Assembly (NCBI RefSeq): GCF_005221305.1
Contig: NZ_CP039887.1
Coordinates: 558,001 to 622,000, forward strand
Reading direction: 5' to 3'
Length of the DNA: 64,000 bases
From: Neisseria subflava
Lineage (GTDB): Bacteria > Pseudomonadota > Gammaproteobacteria > Burkholderiales > Neisseriaceae
How positions within the stretch are numbered: the first letter of the stretch is position 1; every line of letters starts with the position of its first letter. The notes under the pieces were generated by a model, which saw only the letters and a list, made by a program, of their open reading frames with translations, searched no databases and had not been told where the DNA came from. A program made the translations under genes and the position numbers. Of this stretch, positions 54,690 through 63,181 are shown piece by piece.

Positions 54690-54731
54690 AGGCCGTCTGA
54701 AACTTTAAATGTTTAAAGTTTCAGACGGCCT
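54690..54731 (-). terminator. Long DUS-pair terminator of aspA
   Basis: AGGCCGTCTGAA (54690-54701) and complement (54720-54731), extended inward by AACTTTAAA/TTTAAAGTT to a nearly perfect ~20-bp stem. Confidence 0.85.
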
Positions 54732-54748
54732 TTGATTTCAAATCCTGA

Positions 54749-56146
54749 TTACAGATGAGGATTCATCAGGTTTTCTGGGGAGAGGATGCGGTTGAGCTCT
54801 TCTTCGCTCAACAAACCGCGCTCCAGTACGACTTCGCGCACGCCTTTGCCGGTTTGGGCGCAGATTTTGCCGACCAAGTCGCCATTGCGGTGGCCGATGT
54901 ATGGGTTCAGATAAGTGACCAAACCGATGGAGTTGAAGACATAGTGTTCGCAGATTTCGCGGTTGACCGTAATGCCTTTGACGCATTTGTCGGACAGGTT
55001 GACCGCGGCATTGCCCAAGAGGGAAATGGTTTCAAACATACATTGGGCAATTACCGGCTCCATAACGTTCAGCTGCAACTGACCTGCTTCGGCTGCGAAA
55101 GTGATGGTGGTGTCGTTGCCGATGACTTTGAAGCAGACTTGATTGACGACTTCAGGAATCACGGGATTGACTTTGGCGGGCATGATGGAAGAACCGGCCT
55201 GCAATTCAGGCAGGTTGATTTCTTTCAAACCAGCGCGCGGACCGGAAGAGAGTAGGCGCAGGTCGTTACAGATTTTAGACAGTTTGACGGCTGTGCGTTT
55301 CAATGCGCCGTGTACCATCACATATGCGCCGCAGTCGGAGGTCGCTTCGATCAGGTTTTCAGTCAGTTTGCAAGGCAGGCCGCTGACTTCGGAGAGTTTC
55401 TCAACAACCAAAGCTGCATAGCCTTTAGGCGTATTCACGCCCGTACCGATGGCGGTGGCGCCGAGGTTGACTTCAAGCAGCAGGGAGCGGGTGCGGTCGA
55501 GGTTGAGGATTTCTTCTTCCAACAACACTTGGAAAGATTGGAATTCTTGACCGGCAGTCATCGGTACGGCATCTTGAAGCTGGGTGCGGCCCATTTTCAA
55601 AACGTCTTTAAATTCTTCGGCTTTGGCGGCAAAGGCGTTTTTCAAGATGGTCAGTTTGTCGAGCAATTCGCCGATGCTGTAATACACGGCAAGGCGGAAG
55701 CCGGTAGGGTAGGCATCGTTGGTGGATTGGCTGGCGTTGACATGGTCCATCGGATTGACGATGTCGTAGTGGCCTTTTTCGTGACCCAAGACTTCCAATG
55801 CGAGGTTGGCAATGACTTCGTTGGTATTCATGTTGACCGAAGTACCGGCGCCGCCTTGATAAACGTCGGACGGGAATTGGTCGAGGCAGCGGCCTTTGAC
55901 CAATACTTCATCGCAGGCTTTTTCGATGGCGGCCGCGATTTCCGGCTTGATGGCACCCAATGCGCCGTTGGCTTGCGCAGTGGCTTTTTTAACCATGACC
56001 ATGCTGCGGACAAATTGCGGTACGTCGGAAATTTTTTGTGTGGAAATTTTAAAGTTTTCAATGGCACGCAAAGTATGGATGCCCCAATATACTTCAGCAG
56101 GGATCTCGCGGTCGCCCAGTAAATCGTGTTCGATTCGTACAGTCAT
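54749..56146 (-). CDS. aspA: Aspartate ammonia-lyase
   Basis: Converts aspartate to fumarate and ammonia. 465 residues. Signature GSSIMPAKVNP with the catalytic Ser loop (~322-332), TNDAYPTGFR (~140) and MGRTQLQDAVPM (~187). Starts MTVRIEHDLLGDREIPAEVY, typical of AspA rather than fumarase C. Supplies fumarate, linking it to the frd-like cluster. Monocistronic with a strong terminator. Confidence 0.95.
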   Translation of the reverse strand: MTVRIEHDLLGDREIPAEVYWGIHTLRAIENFKISTQKISDVPQFVRSMVMVKKATAQANGALGAIKPEIAAAIEKACDEVLVKGRCLDQFPSDVYQGGAGTSVNMNTNEVIANLALEVLGHEKGHYDIVNPMDHVNASQSTNDAYPTGFRLAVYYSIGELLDKLTILKNAFAAKAEEFKDVLKMGRTQLQDAVPMTAGQEFQSFQVLLEEEILNLDRTRSLLLEVNLGATAIGTGVNTPKGYAALVVEKLSEVSGLPCKLTENLIEATSDCGAYVMVHGALKRTAVKLSKICNDLRLLSSGPRAGLKEINLPELQAGSSIMPAKVNPVIPEVVNQVCFKVIGNDTTITFAAEAGQLQLNVMEPVIAQCMFETISLLGNAAVNLSDKCVKGITVNREICEHYVFNSIGLVTYLNPYIGHRNGDLVGKICAQTGKGVREVVLERGLLSEEELNRILSPENLMNPHL

Positions 56147-56235
56147 TTCTCTTACCTTCTCGTATAGTTGTGTTGGTGTGCATTATGCGTTTGGAACATT
56201 AGCCCAGTTCGGCAAGATTGTCCAGTTAATAAGAC

Positions 56236-56436
56236 TTAATCGTCAGGATGAAAGCGCGCCGCTTCGCGTTCCTTAGCAACTGTATCTTTGTCTTTCAGTT
56301 TCGCGCCCAGACCCAACATTTTTTCGTATTCGGATTGCGGCGTGCCGTCTTCCTGCATACCGAACGCGCTGGCATTGACCCAGAGGGCGAGTAGGGAAAC
56401 GATAATGGCGAAAAAGCCGACGATATACCAAAACAT
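56236..56436 (-). CDS. Small single-pass membrane protein
   Basis: 66 residues: N-terminal helix MFWYIVGFFAIIVSLLALWV then a hydrophilic charged tail (EYEKMLGLGAKLKDKDTVAK). AAGGAAG precedes ATG. Function not recognised; probably a conserved neisserial envelope-stress or respiratory accessory type, but no motif decides. Confidence 0.65.
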   Translation of the reverse strand: MFWYIVGFFAIIVSLLALWVNASAFGMQEDGTPQSEYEKMLGLGAKLKDKDTVAKEREAARFHPDD

Positions 56437-56572
56437 TTTTTTCTTCCTTGTGTGTCTGCGGGTGCAGATTGTTGTGGTTTGTAAAGATGTGAATGTAGCA
56501 CAAACGCGGTTGGGTTTAAATTCTTCTCCTGCATCCTTTCATTGATTTACCTGTAAGTGTTTAGAAAGGAAA

Positions 56573-56607
56573 AGGCCGTCTGAAAAGTAAGACTTTTCAG
56601 ACGGCCT
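56573..56607 (-). terminator. DUS-pair terminator of the Cys-rich peptide gene
   Basis: AGGCCGTCTGAA (56573-56584) and complement (56596-56607), with AAGT/ACTT inside. Confidence 0.75.
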
Positions 56608-56627
56608 TGAGGCTTTGGTTGGGAAGA

Positions 56628-56774
56628 TTAGCCGCCGCATGCGCCGCAGCAACCGCCTTCGCTGTGACCGCCGCGTTTTTCTTCGTTATTGATAACGGGC
56701 AGTTCGGTTTCTTCGGTTTGCTCTTTTTTATCTTCAGGCAAATCGTTTACTTTGATTTTGTTTTCTTCGGCCAT
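56628..56774 (-). CDS. 48-residue acidic protein with C-terminal Gly-Cys motif
   Basis: ATG at 56774 has AAAGGA upstream. Reads MAEENKIKVNDLPEDKKEQT, a Glu-rich middle, then H-S-E-G-G-C-C-G-A-C-G-G and stop. The three cysteines at the extreme C-terminus suggest metal or cluster binding or thiol chemistry. It is followed by its own terminator, which supports a real gene. Ribosomal-peptide precursors can look similar, but no maturation enzymes are nearby. Confidence 0.65.
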   Translation of the reverse strand: MAEENKIKVNDLPEDKKEQTEETELPVINNEEKRGGHSEGGCCGACGG

Positions 56775-57072
56775 GATACATCCTTTCAATGGATTGAGGA
56801 GTGGAAAGATTCATAAAGATAGCATCTTTAAGCGGATAAACCAAGCAGCACAAAACTGCCTTGTGATAATGCCATGACTTGGAACAATAAATTTGCTTGT
56901 AAAAGCGTTAAAGCCGTCTGAAAAAATCCAATGAGGAGAGTTGGTTTTTATGGCTTGAAATGGCAGCAGAAAGATTTAAGAATACTTGATCTGAAGGGAT
57001 AAACTGACATTGATTTCAAAAAACAATACAATGTTATCATCATCTGGAAACAGCCAATTTATCGGAGTATAT

Positions 57073-57765
57073 ATGTATTCATACCACAGCGAACGCCATT
57101 TCAGCGACCGCAACAACTGGCTTCGGGCAAGCGTATTGGGTGCCAATGACGGCCTGATTTCCACTGCCTCACTGTTAACGGGCGTAGCCGCAGCCGCGCC
57201 AGATTTCCAAACCCTGCTGTTGACGGGCGTTTCGGCGCTTATCGGGGGCGCGGTGTCAATGGCGGCGGGGGAGTATGTTTCTGTGTCCAGTCAATCGGAT
57301 ACGGAAAAAGCCGATTTGCACAAAGAACGCTACGAATTGGCAAATAATCCTGATGCGGAGTTGGAAGAGCTGACTGAAATTTACCGCCGTCGCGGTTTGT
57401 CCGACCCGCTCGCCGCAGAGGTGGCCAAAGCATTGATGGAACACGATGCGCTCGCCGCCCACGCGCGCGACGAAATCGGCATTACCGAAACCTCTGCCGC
57501 CCAACCCATGCAGGCCGCGCTGGCTTCTGCCGCTTCATTTTGTGCCGGCGCGATTTTGCCTTTACTGGTCGCGTTGACGGCTTCTACCGCCATTGTTCCG
57601 GCCTTGGCAGTTTCCACTTTATGCGGACTGGCCGGACTGGGTTATGTCTCCGCCAAACTTGGTGGCGCGCCTGTCGTTCCTGCCGTTTTGCGCGTGTGCT
57701 TATGGGGCGTTGCGGCATTGGTGATAACCGGATTTATTGGAAAACTGGCAGGCGTGGCTGTCTGA
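57073..57765 (+). CDS. VIT1/CCC1-family iron or manganese transporter
   Basis: 230-residue membrane protein. Helix 1 carries LRASVLGANDGLISTASLL, helix 2 ends in MAAGEYVSVSSQ, followed by a cytoplasmic helical metal-binding stretch (DTEKADLHKERYEL) and three C-terminal helices. In yeast and plants the family moves Fe2+ or Mn2+ into vacuoles; in bacteria it exports them. ATG at 57073 with GGAG eight bases before it is chosen over an upstream frame. Confidence 0.9.
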   Translation: MYSYHSERHFSDRNNWLRASVLGANDGLISTASLLTGVAAAAPDFQTLLLTGVSALIGGAVSMAAGEYVSVSSQSDTEKADLHKERYELANNPDAELEELTEIYRRRGLSDPLAAEVAKALMEHDALAAHARDEIGITETSAAQPMQAALASAASFCAGAILPLLVALTASTAIVPALAVSTLCGLAGLGYVSAKLGGAPVVPAVLRVCLWGVAALVITGFIGKLAGVAV

Positions 57766-57829
57766 ATGTAAGGCCTTATATTCTTTTAAACCTGTATCCA
57801 GTAAAATTGAAAATCTATTTGATCGCTAA

Positions 57830-57858
57830 AGGCCGTCTGAAAATTTTTCAGACGGCCT
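57830..57858 (+). terminator. DUS-pair terminator between the VIT transporter and mfd
   Basis: AGGCCGTCTGAA (57830-57841) and complement (57847-57858), a 12-bp stem with a 5-nt loop. Confidence 0.8.
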
Positions 57859-57895
57859 ATGGTGCTTGTATTTACTTATTACAAACTGTTTTGTC

Positions 57896-60800
57896 ATGAC
57901 TTATCCGATTCCCAAACCCCGTGAAAAATCCCGTTGGCTCAATCTGTCTCAAGGCTCGCTGCCCTTGGCTTTGGCGCGTCATTTGCCGCATAAGCAGCTC
58001 AAGGTTATCCTGACCCAAGATGCGGAACAGGCGCTACGCCTTCAGACGGCCTGGCTGTTTTTCCGTCCGCACGATACGGCGGTGTTCCTGCCGGACTGGG
58101 AAACGCTGCCTTACGAGCGTTTTTCGCCGCATCAGGATTTGGTGTCGGAGCGCTTGTCGGCGTTGTGGCAGATTAAAAGCGGCGCGGCGGACGTGTTGTT
58201 CGTACCGGTTGCCACGGCGATGCAGAAGCTGCCGCCTGTGCCGTTTCTGGCAGGGCGCACGTTTTGGCTGAAAACAGGACAGACTTTGGATATTGGCCGT
58301 CTGAAAAGCGATTTGGTGGATGCAGGTTATAACCATGTTTCCCACGTTGTTGCGGCGGGCGAGTTCGCTGTGCGCGGCGGCATTGTCGATTTGTTCCCGA
58401 TGGGCAGCGAAATGCCGTACCGCATTGATTTGTTCGACGATGAAATCGACAGCATCAAAACCTTTGACACGGAAACGCAGCGCACCATCTCCCCCGTTTC
58501 CGAAATCCGCCTGCTGCCGGCGCACGAGTTCCCCACCGACAGCGAGGCGCAGAAAATCTTCCGCAGCCGCTTCCGTGAAGAAGTCGATGGCAATCCGAAC
58601 GATGCGGCTGTGTACAAAGCCGTCAGCAACGGCCATTTCGGTGCGGGCGTGGAATATTATCTGCCGCTGTTTTTTGAAAACGAGTTGGAAACGCTGTTTG
58701 ACTATATCGGCGAAGATGCGTTGTTTGTTTCATTGGGCGATGTTCACGCCGAAGCAAACCGTTTTTGGAGCGACGTTAAATCGCGTTACGCCATGGCGCA
58801 GGGCGACGAAACCTATCCGCCTTTGCTTCCACAACATTTGTATCTCTCTGCCGATGTATTTGCAGGCCGTCTGAAAAACTACGGACAAGTGCTGCCCGAT
58901 GTTTCCGGCAAGGAACACACCCTGCCCGACCTTGCCGTCAACCGCCAATCCGACGAGCCGTTGCAGGCTTTGAAGGATTTTCAGACGACCTTTGAAGGAC
59001 GGATTTTGCTGTGCGCCGAAAGTCTGGGACGGCGCGAAACCATGCTCGGCTTCTTGCAGCAAAACGGTTTGAAAGCCAAACCTGTGTCCGACTGGCAGGG
59101 CTTTTTATCGGCGCACGAGCCGCTGATGATCACAGTGGCGCCGTTGGCTTACGGGTTTAAATTAGAAGATCAAAACATCGCGGTCATTACCGAATCCGAT
59201 CTTTATCAATATGTTGCTCGCTCGCGCAAACATCATCGTAAGAAACACGCCGCCGTTTCAGACGGCCTGTTGCGCGACCTTGCCGAAATCAACATCGGCG
59301 ACCCCGTCGTACACGAAGAACACGGCATCGGGCGCTATATGGGCTTGGTAACGATGGATTTGGGCGGCGAAACCAACGAAATGATGTTGCTCGAATATGC
59401 GGGCGAAGCGCAGCTTTATGTGCCTGTTTCGCAACTGCATTTGATTAGCCGCTACTCCGGTCAGGCGCATGAGAACGTCGCCCTGCACAAGCTCGGCAGC
59501 GGCGCGTGGAACAAAGCGAAGCGCAAAGCTGCCGAAAAAGCGCGCGATACCGCCGCCGAGTTACTCAACCTCTACGCCCAACGCGCCGCCCAATCGGGAC
59601 ACAAGTTTGAAATCAACGAGTTGGACTATCAGGCGTTTGCCGACGGCTTCGGCTACGAGGAAACCGAAGACCAGGCTGCCGCCATCGCCGCCGTGATTAA
59701 AGATTTGACGCAGGCGAAGCCGATGGACCGCCTAGTGTGCGGCGATGTCGGTTTCGGCAAAACCGAGGTCGCCCTGCGCGCCGCGTTTGTGGCGGTGATG
59801 GGCGGCAAACAGGTTGCCGTACTCGCCCCGACCACGCTTCTGGTCGAGCAGCACGCGCAAAACTTCGCCGACCGCTTCGCCGATTTCCCCGTGAAAGTCG
59901 CCAGCCTTTCGCGTTTCAACAACAGCAAAGCCACCAAAGTCGCGCTGGAAGGCATGGCGGACGGCACGGTCGATATCGTTATCGGTACGCACAAATTAGT
60001 TCAGGACGACATCAAATTCAAAAACTTAGGTTTAGTGATTATTGATGAAGAACACCGCTTCGGCGTGCGCCAGAAAGAGCAGCTCAAACGCCTGCGCGCC
60101 AATGTCGATATCCTCACCATGACCGCCACACCGATTCCGCGCACCCTCAGCATGGCGCTTGAAGGCCTACGCGACTTCTCACTGATTACCACCGCACCCA
60201 GCCGCCGCCTCGCCGTGAAAACCTTTGTCAAACCCTTCAGCGAAGGCAGCGTGCGCGAAGCCGTGTTGCGCGAACTCAAACGCGGCGGACAGGTATTTTT
60301 CCTGCACAATGAAGTGGATACCATCGAAAACATGCGTGAGCGGCTGGAAACCTTGTTGCCCGAAGCCCGCATCGGCGTGGCACACGGACAACTGCGCGAG
60401 CGCGAGCTGGAACAAGTCATGCGCGACTTTTTGCAGCAAAGATTCAACGTGTTGCTCTGTTCCACCATCATCGAAACCGGCATCGACATCCCCAACGCCA
60501 ACACCATCATCATCAACCGCGCCGACAAATTCGGGCTGGCGCAACTGCACCAGCTTCGCGGGCGCGTCGGCCGCAGCCACCACCAAGCCTACGCCTACCT
60601 GTTCACGCCCGAATACATCACCAAAGACGCAGAAAAACGCCTCGACGCCATCGCGGCGGCAGACGAACTCGGCGCAGGTTTCACCCTCGCCATGCAGGAT
60701 TTGGAAATCCGCGGCGCAGGCGAAATCCTCGGCGAAGGACAATCCGGCGAAATGATACAGGTCGGCTTCACACTCTACACCGAAATGCTCAAACAAGCCG

Positions 60801-61300
60801 TGCGCGACCTCAAAAAAGGCCGCCAACCCGACCTTGACGCGCCATTGGGCATCACCACTGAAATCAAGCTGCACAGCCCGGCATTATTGCCCGAAGACTA
60901 CTGCCCCGACATTCACGAGCGCCTCGTCCTCTACAAACGCCTCGCCGTCTGCGAAACCGTGCAACAAATCAACGCCATATACGAAGAACTCGTTGACCGC
61001 TTCGGCCTGCCCGAACAACCCGTCAAAACCCTCATCGAAAGCCACCACCTGCGGCTTGCGGCAAAAGAACTGGGTATCGATGCCATTGATGCGACCAGCG
61101 AAGCGGTAACGGTAACCTTTGGCAAAAACAATAATGTCGATCCAACCGAAATCATCCTGCTGATTCAGAACGACAAAAAATACCGCCTTGTCGGCGCGGA
61201 TAAGCTGCGATTTACCGCAGAGATGGAAAATATCGAAGTGCGGATTAATACAGTGAAGAACGTATTGAAGACTTTGAAAGAAAGGGTGATGGTTAAGTAG
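57896..61300 (+). CDS. mfd: Transcription-repair coupling factor
   Basis: Removes RNA polymerase stalled at DNA lesions and recruits UvrA. 1134 residues: UvrB-homologous N-terminal region, RNA-polymerase-interacting CarD-like domain (~460-530, GDPVVHEEHGIGRYMG), helicase with GDVGFGKTEVALRAAF (Walker A ~615), VIIDEEHRFGV (DEEH ~716), MTATPIPRTL, and TIIETGIDIPNANT with QLRGRVGRS. The C-terminal domain is present. The start at 57896 is chosen; the ten codons upstream are part of the leader. Several DUS-like words lie within the gene. Confidence 0.96.
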   Translation: MTYPIPKPREKSRWLNLSQGSLPLALARHLPHKQLKVILTQDAEQALRLQTAWLFFRPHDTAVFLPDWETLPYERFSPHQDLVSERLSALWQIKSGAADVLFVPVATAMQKLPPVPFLAGRTFWLKTGQTLDIGRLKSDLVDAGYNHVSHVVAAGEFAVRGGIVDLFPMGSEMPYRIDLFDDEIDSIKTFDTETQRTISPVSEIRLLPAHEFPTDSEAQKIFRSRFREEVDGNPNDAAVYKAVSNGHFGAGVEYYLPLFFENELETLFDYIGEDALFVSLGDVHAEANRFWSDVKSRYAMAQGDETYPPLLPQHLYLSADVFAGRLKNYGQVLPDVSGKEHTLPDLAVNRQSDEPLQALKDFQTTFEGRILLCAESLGRRETMLGFLQQNGLKAKPVSDWQGFLSAHEPLMITVAPLAYGFKLEDQNIAVITESDLYQYVARSRKHHRKKHAAVSDGLLRDLAEINIGDPVVHEEHGIGRYMGLVTMDLGGETNEMMLLEYAGEAQLYVPVSQLHLISRYSGQAHENVALHKLGSGAWNKAKRKAAEKARDTAAELLNLYAQRAAQSGHKFEINELDYQAFADGFGYEETEDQAAAIAAVIKDLTQAKPMDRLVCGDVGFGKTEVALRAAFVAVMGGKQVAVLAPTTLLVEQHAQNFADRFADFPVKVASLSRFNNSKATKVALEGMADGTVDIVIGTHKLVQDDIKFKNLGLVIIDEEHRFGVRQKEQLKRLRANVDILTMTATPIPRTLSMALEGLRDFSLITTAPSRRLAVKTFVKPFSEGSVREAVLRELKRGGQVFFLHNEVDTIENMRERLETLLPEARIGVAHGQLRERELEQVMRDFLQQRFNVLLCSTIIETGIDIPNANTIIINRADKFGLAQLHQLRGRVGRSHHQAYAYLFTPEYITKDAEKRLDAIAAADELGAGFTLAMQDLEIRGAGEILGEGQSGEMIQVGFTLYTEMLKQAVRDLKKGRQPDLDAPLGITTEIKLHSPALLPEDYCPDIHERLVLYKRLAVCETVQQINAIYEELVDRFGLPEQPVKTLIESHHLRLAAKELGIDAIDATSEAVTVTFGKNNNVDPTEIILLIQNDKKYRLVGADKLRFTAEMENIEVRINTVKNVLKTLKERVMVK

Positions 61301-61375
61301 AAAGGTTAGGAAAAGGCCGTCTGAAAATACTGAAACTGTCAGTTTTGAGATTACTAAATCGAACAGGGAATTATT

Positions 61376-61714
61376 ATGAAAATGAGGGTAATGATGCTGG
61401 GAGTAACAGGCTTGATATTATCCGGCTGCTTTTTCACTGATGAAATTAAGTTGGAAGATATTCAGAATTTTAAAATTACTGTCAATGAAGCTAAGGGGAA
61501 TAGGCAGGTGCATTTGACAGGCTTATTAGGCAATAGTGCAATGGGTATTTCAGATATCAAAACAACTAGCCGCAACGATGAGCTGAATATTACTTTATTT
61601 CAAAAATTAGCAGGTTCGGAATACTCAGGAACATTAGATAAAGAAATTGCTCTTGAAAGCAATATCAAGAAGATTACTTATGGTTCTAAACACGAGATGA
61701 TATGGCAAGACTAA
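61376..61714 (+). CDS. Putative small lipoprotein
   Basis: 112 residues. Signal peptide MKMRVMMLGVTGLILSGC with lipobox L-S-G-C, so lipidation is expected after ~17 residues. The mature part is beta-rich and hydrophilic with no recognised domain. Its AT content is higher than mfd. Followed by a DUS-type terminator. Confidence 0.75.
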   Translation: MKMRVMMLGVTGLILSGCFFTDEIKLEDIQNFKITVNEAKGNRQVHLTGLLGNSAMGISDIKTTSRNDELNITLFQKLAGSEYSGTLDKEIALESNIKKITYGSKHEMIWQD

Positions 61715-61727
61715 AAATACAATAAAG

Positions 61728-61756
61728 GGCGTCTGAAAAAGATTCAGACGGCCTTT
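61728..61756. terminator. Imperfect DUS-pair terminator
   Basis: GGGCGTCTGAA (about 61728-61738) faces TTCAGACGGCCT (about 61745-61756); one base of the first word differs (GGCGT for GCCGT). Confidence 0.65.
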
Positions 61757-61805
61757 AAAATTATAAATAGGATAGATTTTTTGACTATCCTATTTCGGCA
61801 ACATT

Positions 61806-62108
61806 TCAAGGTTTATCTGCGCAGAAAAAGGAATACAGCAACTGTATCATCTCGGTTACCCTCGGGTCGGCAATGTAATATTGCCGTTCCCGATGGTTCA
61901 CTTCAAACGATACCAAACCGGCTTCACGCAGTAGCGCTAATTGGCTGGACATTGCCGCTTGCGGCAGTCCGGATGATTCAGCCAACTCGGTTACATTGTG
62001 CGGTCTTTCATGTAGTTTGCACAATACGGCGAGGCGGTTGGGATTGGCCAGTAGTTTGAGAAAAGCGGTGGCTTCTTCGTAGGGCGGTTGATTGTCGGCA
62101 ATGGTCAT
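61806..62108 (-). CDS. ArsR/SmtB-family regulator (YgaV/BigR-like context)
   Basis: 100 residues. Winged helix with LLANPNRLAVLCKL, VTELAESSGLPQAAMSSQLA (recognition helix) and a beta wing NHRERQYYI. Only two cysteines: one in helix 2 (V-L-C-K-L) and one near the end (F-F-C-A-D). Members next to rhodanese genes sense persulfide through a Cys pair; whether these two can pair is unclear. Last gene of the three-gene sulfur operon, with a DUS in the 79-bp gap before it. Confidence 0.85.
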   Translation of the reverse strand: MTIADNQPPYEEATAFLKLLANPNRLAVLCKLHERPHNVTELAESSGLPQAAMSSQLALLREAGLVSFEVNHRERQYYIADPRVTEMIQLLYSFFCADKP

Positions 62109-62187
62109 TTTTCACGCTTTTCGGCAAATGAAGAGGTCGAATTATCAGTCATAATGGCCTCAGCAGCAACTTTCAGACGGCCTTTGC

Positions 62188-62709
62188 TTAATGGTTCCAT
62201 GGCATTTTGGCTAGCAGGCGAGCCATGCCGCAGAATCCGGTTAGCCCGGCCGTTAATAGGCCTGCGCCGACTATCACGTCTATCAGATAAAACCAAGGCG
62301 ATACCAGCCAACCTGCCAGCACGCCTAACAGAATCAAACTGCCCGCAATGGTTTGCACCTGCCGCATGATATCCGGTGCGGCACGGTCGGCAACAATAGG
62401 AAGCCCTGCAGCTTTCCATGCAAGTAAGCCGCCTTCTAGAATATAACATTCTCGACCTTGGCCAAGCGCTGACAATATTGTTTCTGCCCGTGTTGTACGT
62501 TTACCGCTCAGGCAATAAAAAATCAGGCATGGGGCTGTATCATCGGGCAGTTTGTCTCGCTGCTGTTCAGGCGGAAGGGATAATGCGCCACCAATATGCC
62601 CGCCCCGATATTCGGCTTGGCTTCGGATGTCCACTGCCAACGCGCCCTCACGGATTTTTGCCATTGCTTCGGAAGGCTTGATTTGCGGGAGTTGTCCGAC
62701 CGTACTCAT
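62188..62709 (-). CDS. Membrane-anchored rhodanese, YgaP-like
   Basis: 173 residues. Rhodanese domain (~10-105) with active-site loop YCLSGKRT, preceded by VDIRSQAEYRGGHIGGA. Two C-terminal hydrophobic helices (GSLILLGVLAGWLVSPWFYL and the segment after) anchor it, as in E. coli YgaP. Transfers sulfane sulfur, e.g. from thiosulfate. Twelve bp downstream of the DUF2892 gene. Confidence 0.88.
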   Translation of the reverse strand: MSTVGQLPQIKPSEAMAKIREGALAVDIRSQAEYRGGHIGGALSLPPEQQRDKLPDDTAPCLIFYCLSGKRTTRAETILSALGQGRECYILEGGLLAWKAAGLPIVADRAAPDIMRQVQTIAGSLILLGVLAGWLVSPWFYLIDVIVGAGLLTAGLTGFCGMARLLAKMPWNH

Positions 62710-62721
62710 GTTTTGCCTTCT

Positions 62722-62916
62722 TTATTTTTTGTTGATGCGGCAGGTGTTGATGCCCAATAAGCTGTACAGCGCGCAGTTGCCAATCAGTGCTGTACCCAGG
62801 GGGATGATGCCCAGCCAACCCCACCAGCCAATGTGTCCGGTAGCGGCCACAGCAATCAGCGCTACGCCGATAACAATACGGATTACGCGATCCAAAGTAC
62901 CCAAGTTTCGTTTCAT
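62722..62916 (-). CDS. DUF2892 inner-membrane protein
   Basis: 64 residues. M-K-R-N-L-G-T-L-D-R-V-I-R-I start and two hydrophobic helices with GNCALYSLLGINTC, the typical DUF2892 pattern with C-x-L-Y-x-L-x-G. Often fused or adjacent to rhodaneses. AAGGAGCAA precedes ATG. First gene of the operon. Confidence 0.85.
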   Translation of the reverse strand: MKRNLGTLDRVIRIVIGVALIAVAATGHIGWWGWLGIIPLGTALIGNCALYSLLGINTCRINKK

Positions 62917-63136
62917 TTTATTGCTCCTTGTTTCAGAATGAATTATCTATAAATAAATATATATATAATAAAAATCATATATGAGAAATATTATATCCCT
63001 AAAAATGATTTTGTCAAATTATTTGTAACCATGCAGTTTGGAATAGGGATAGGTATTGGTTTGTTTGGTTGGTGTAAATGATCGCTTAAGCATCTGATTT
63101 AAAATAAAAGAACGATATAATTTTTATATATAAAAA

Positions 63137-63168
63137 AGGCCGTCTGAAAAGTATTTTTCAGACGGCTT
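63137..63168 (-). terminator. DUS-pair terminator of the cls gene
   Basis: AGGCCGTCTGAA (63137-63148) and TTCAGACGGC (63157-63166), just past the cls stop. The region 62917-63136 upstream is AT-rich and holds no gene. Confidence 0.75.
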
Positions 63169-63181
63169 AAATATTTATGTT

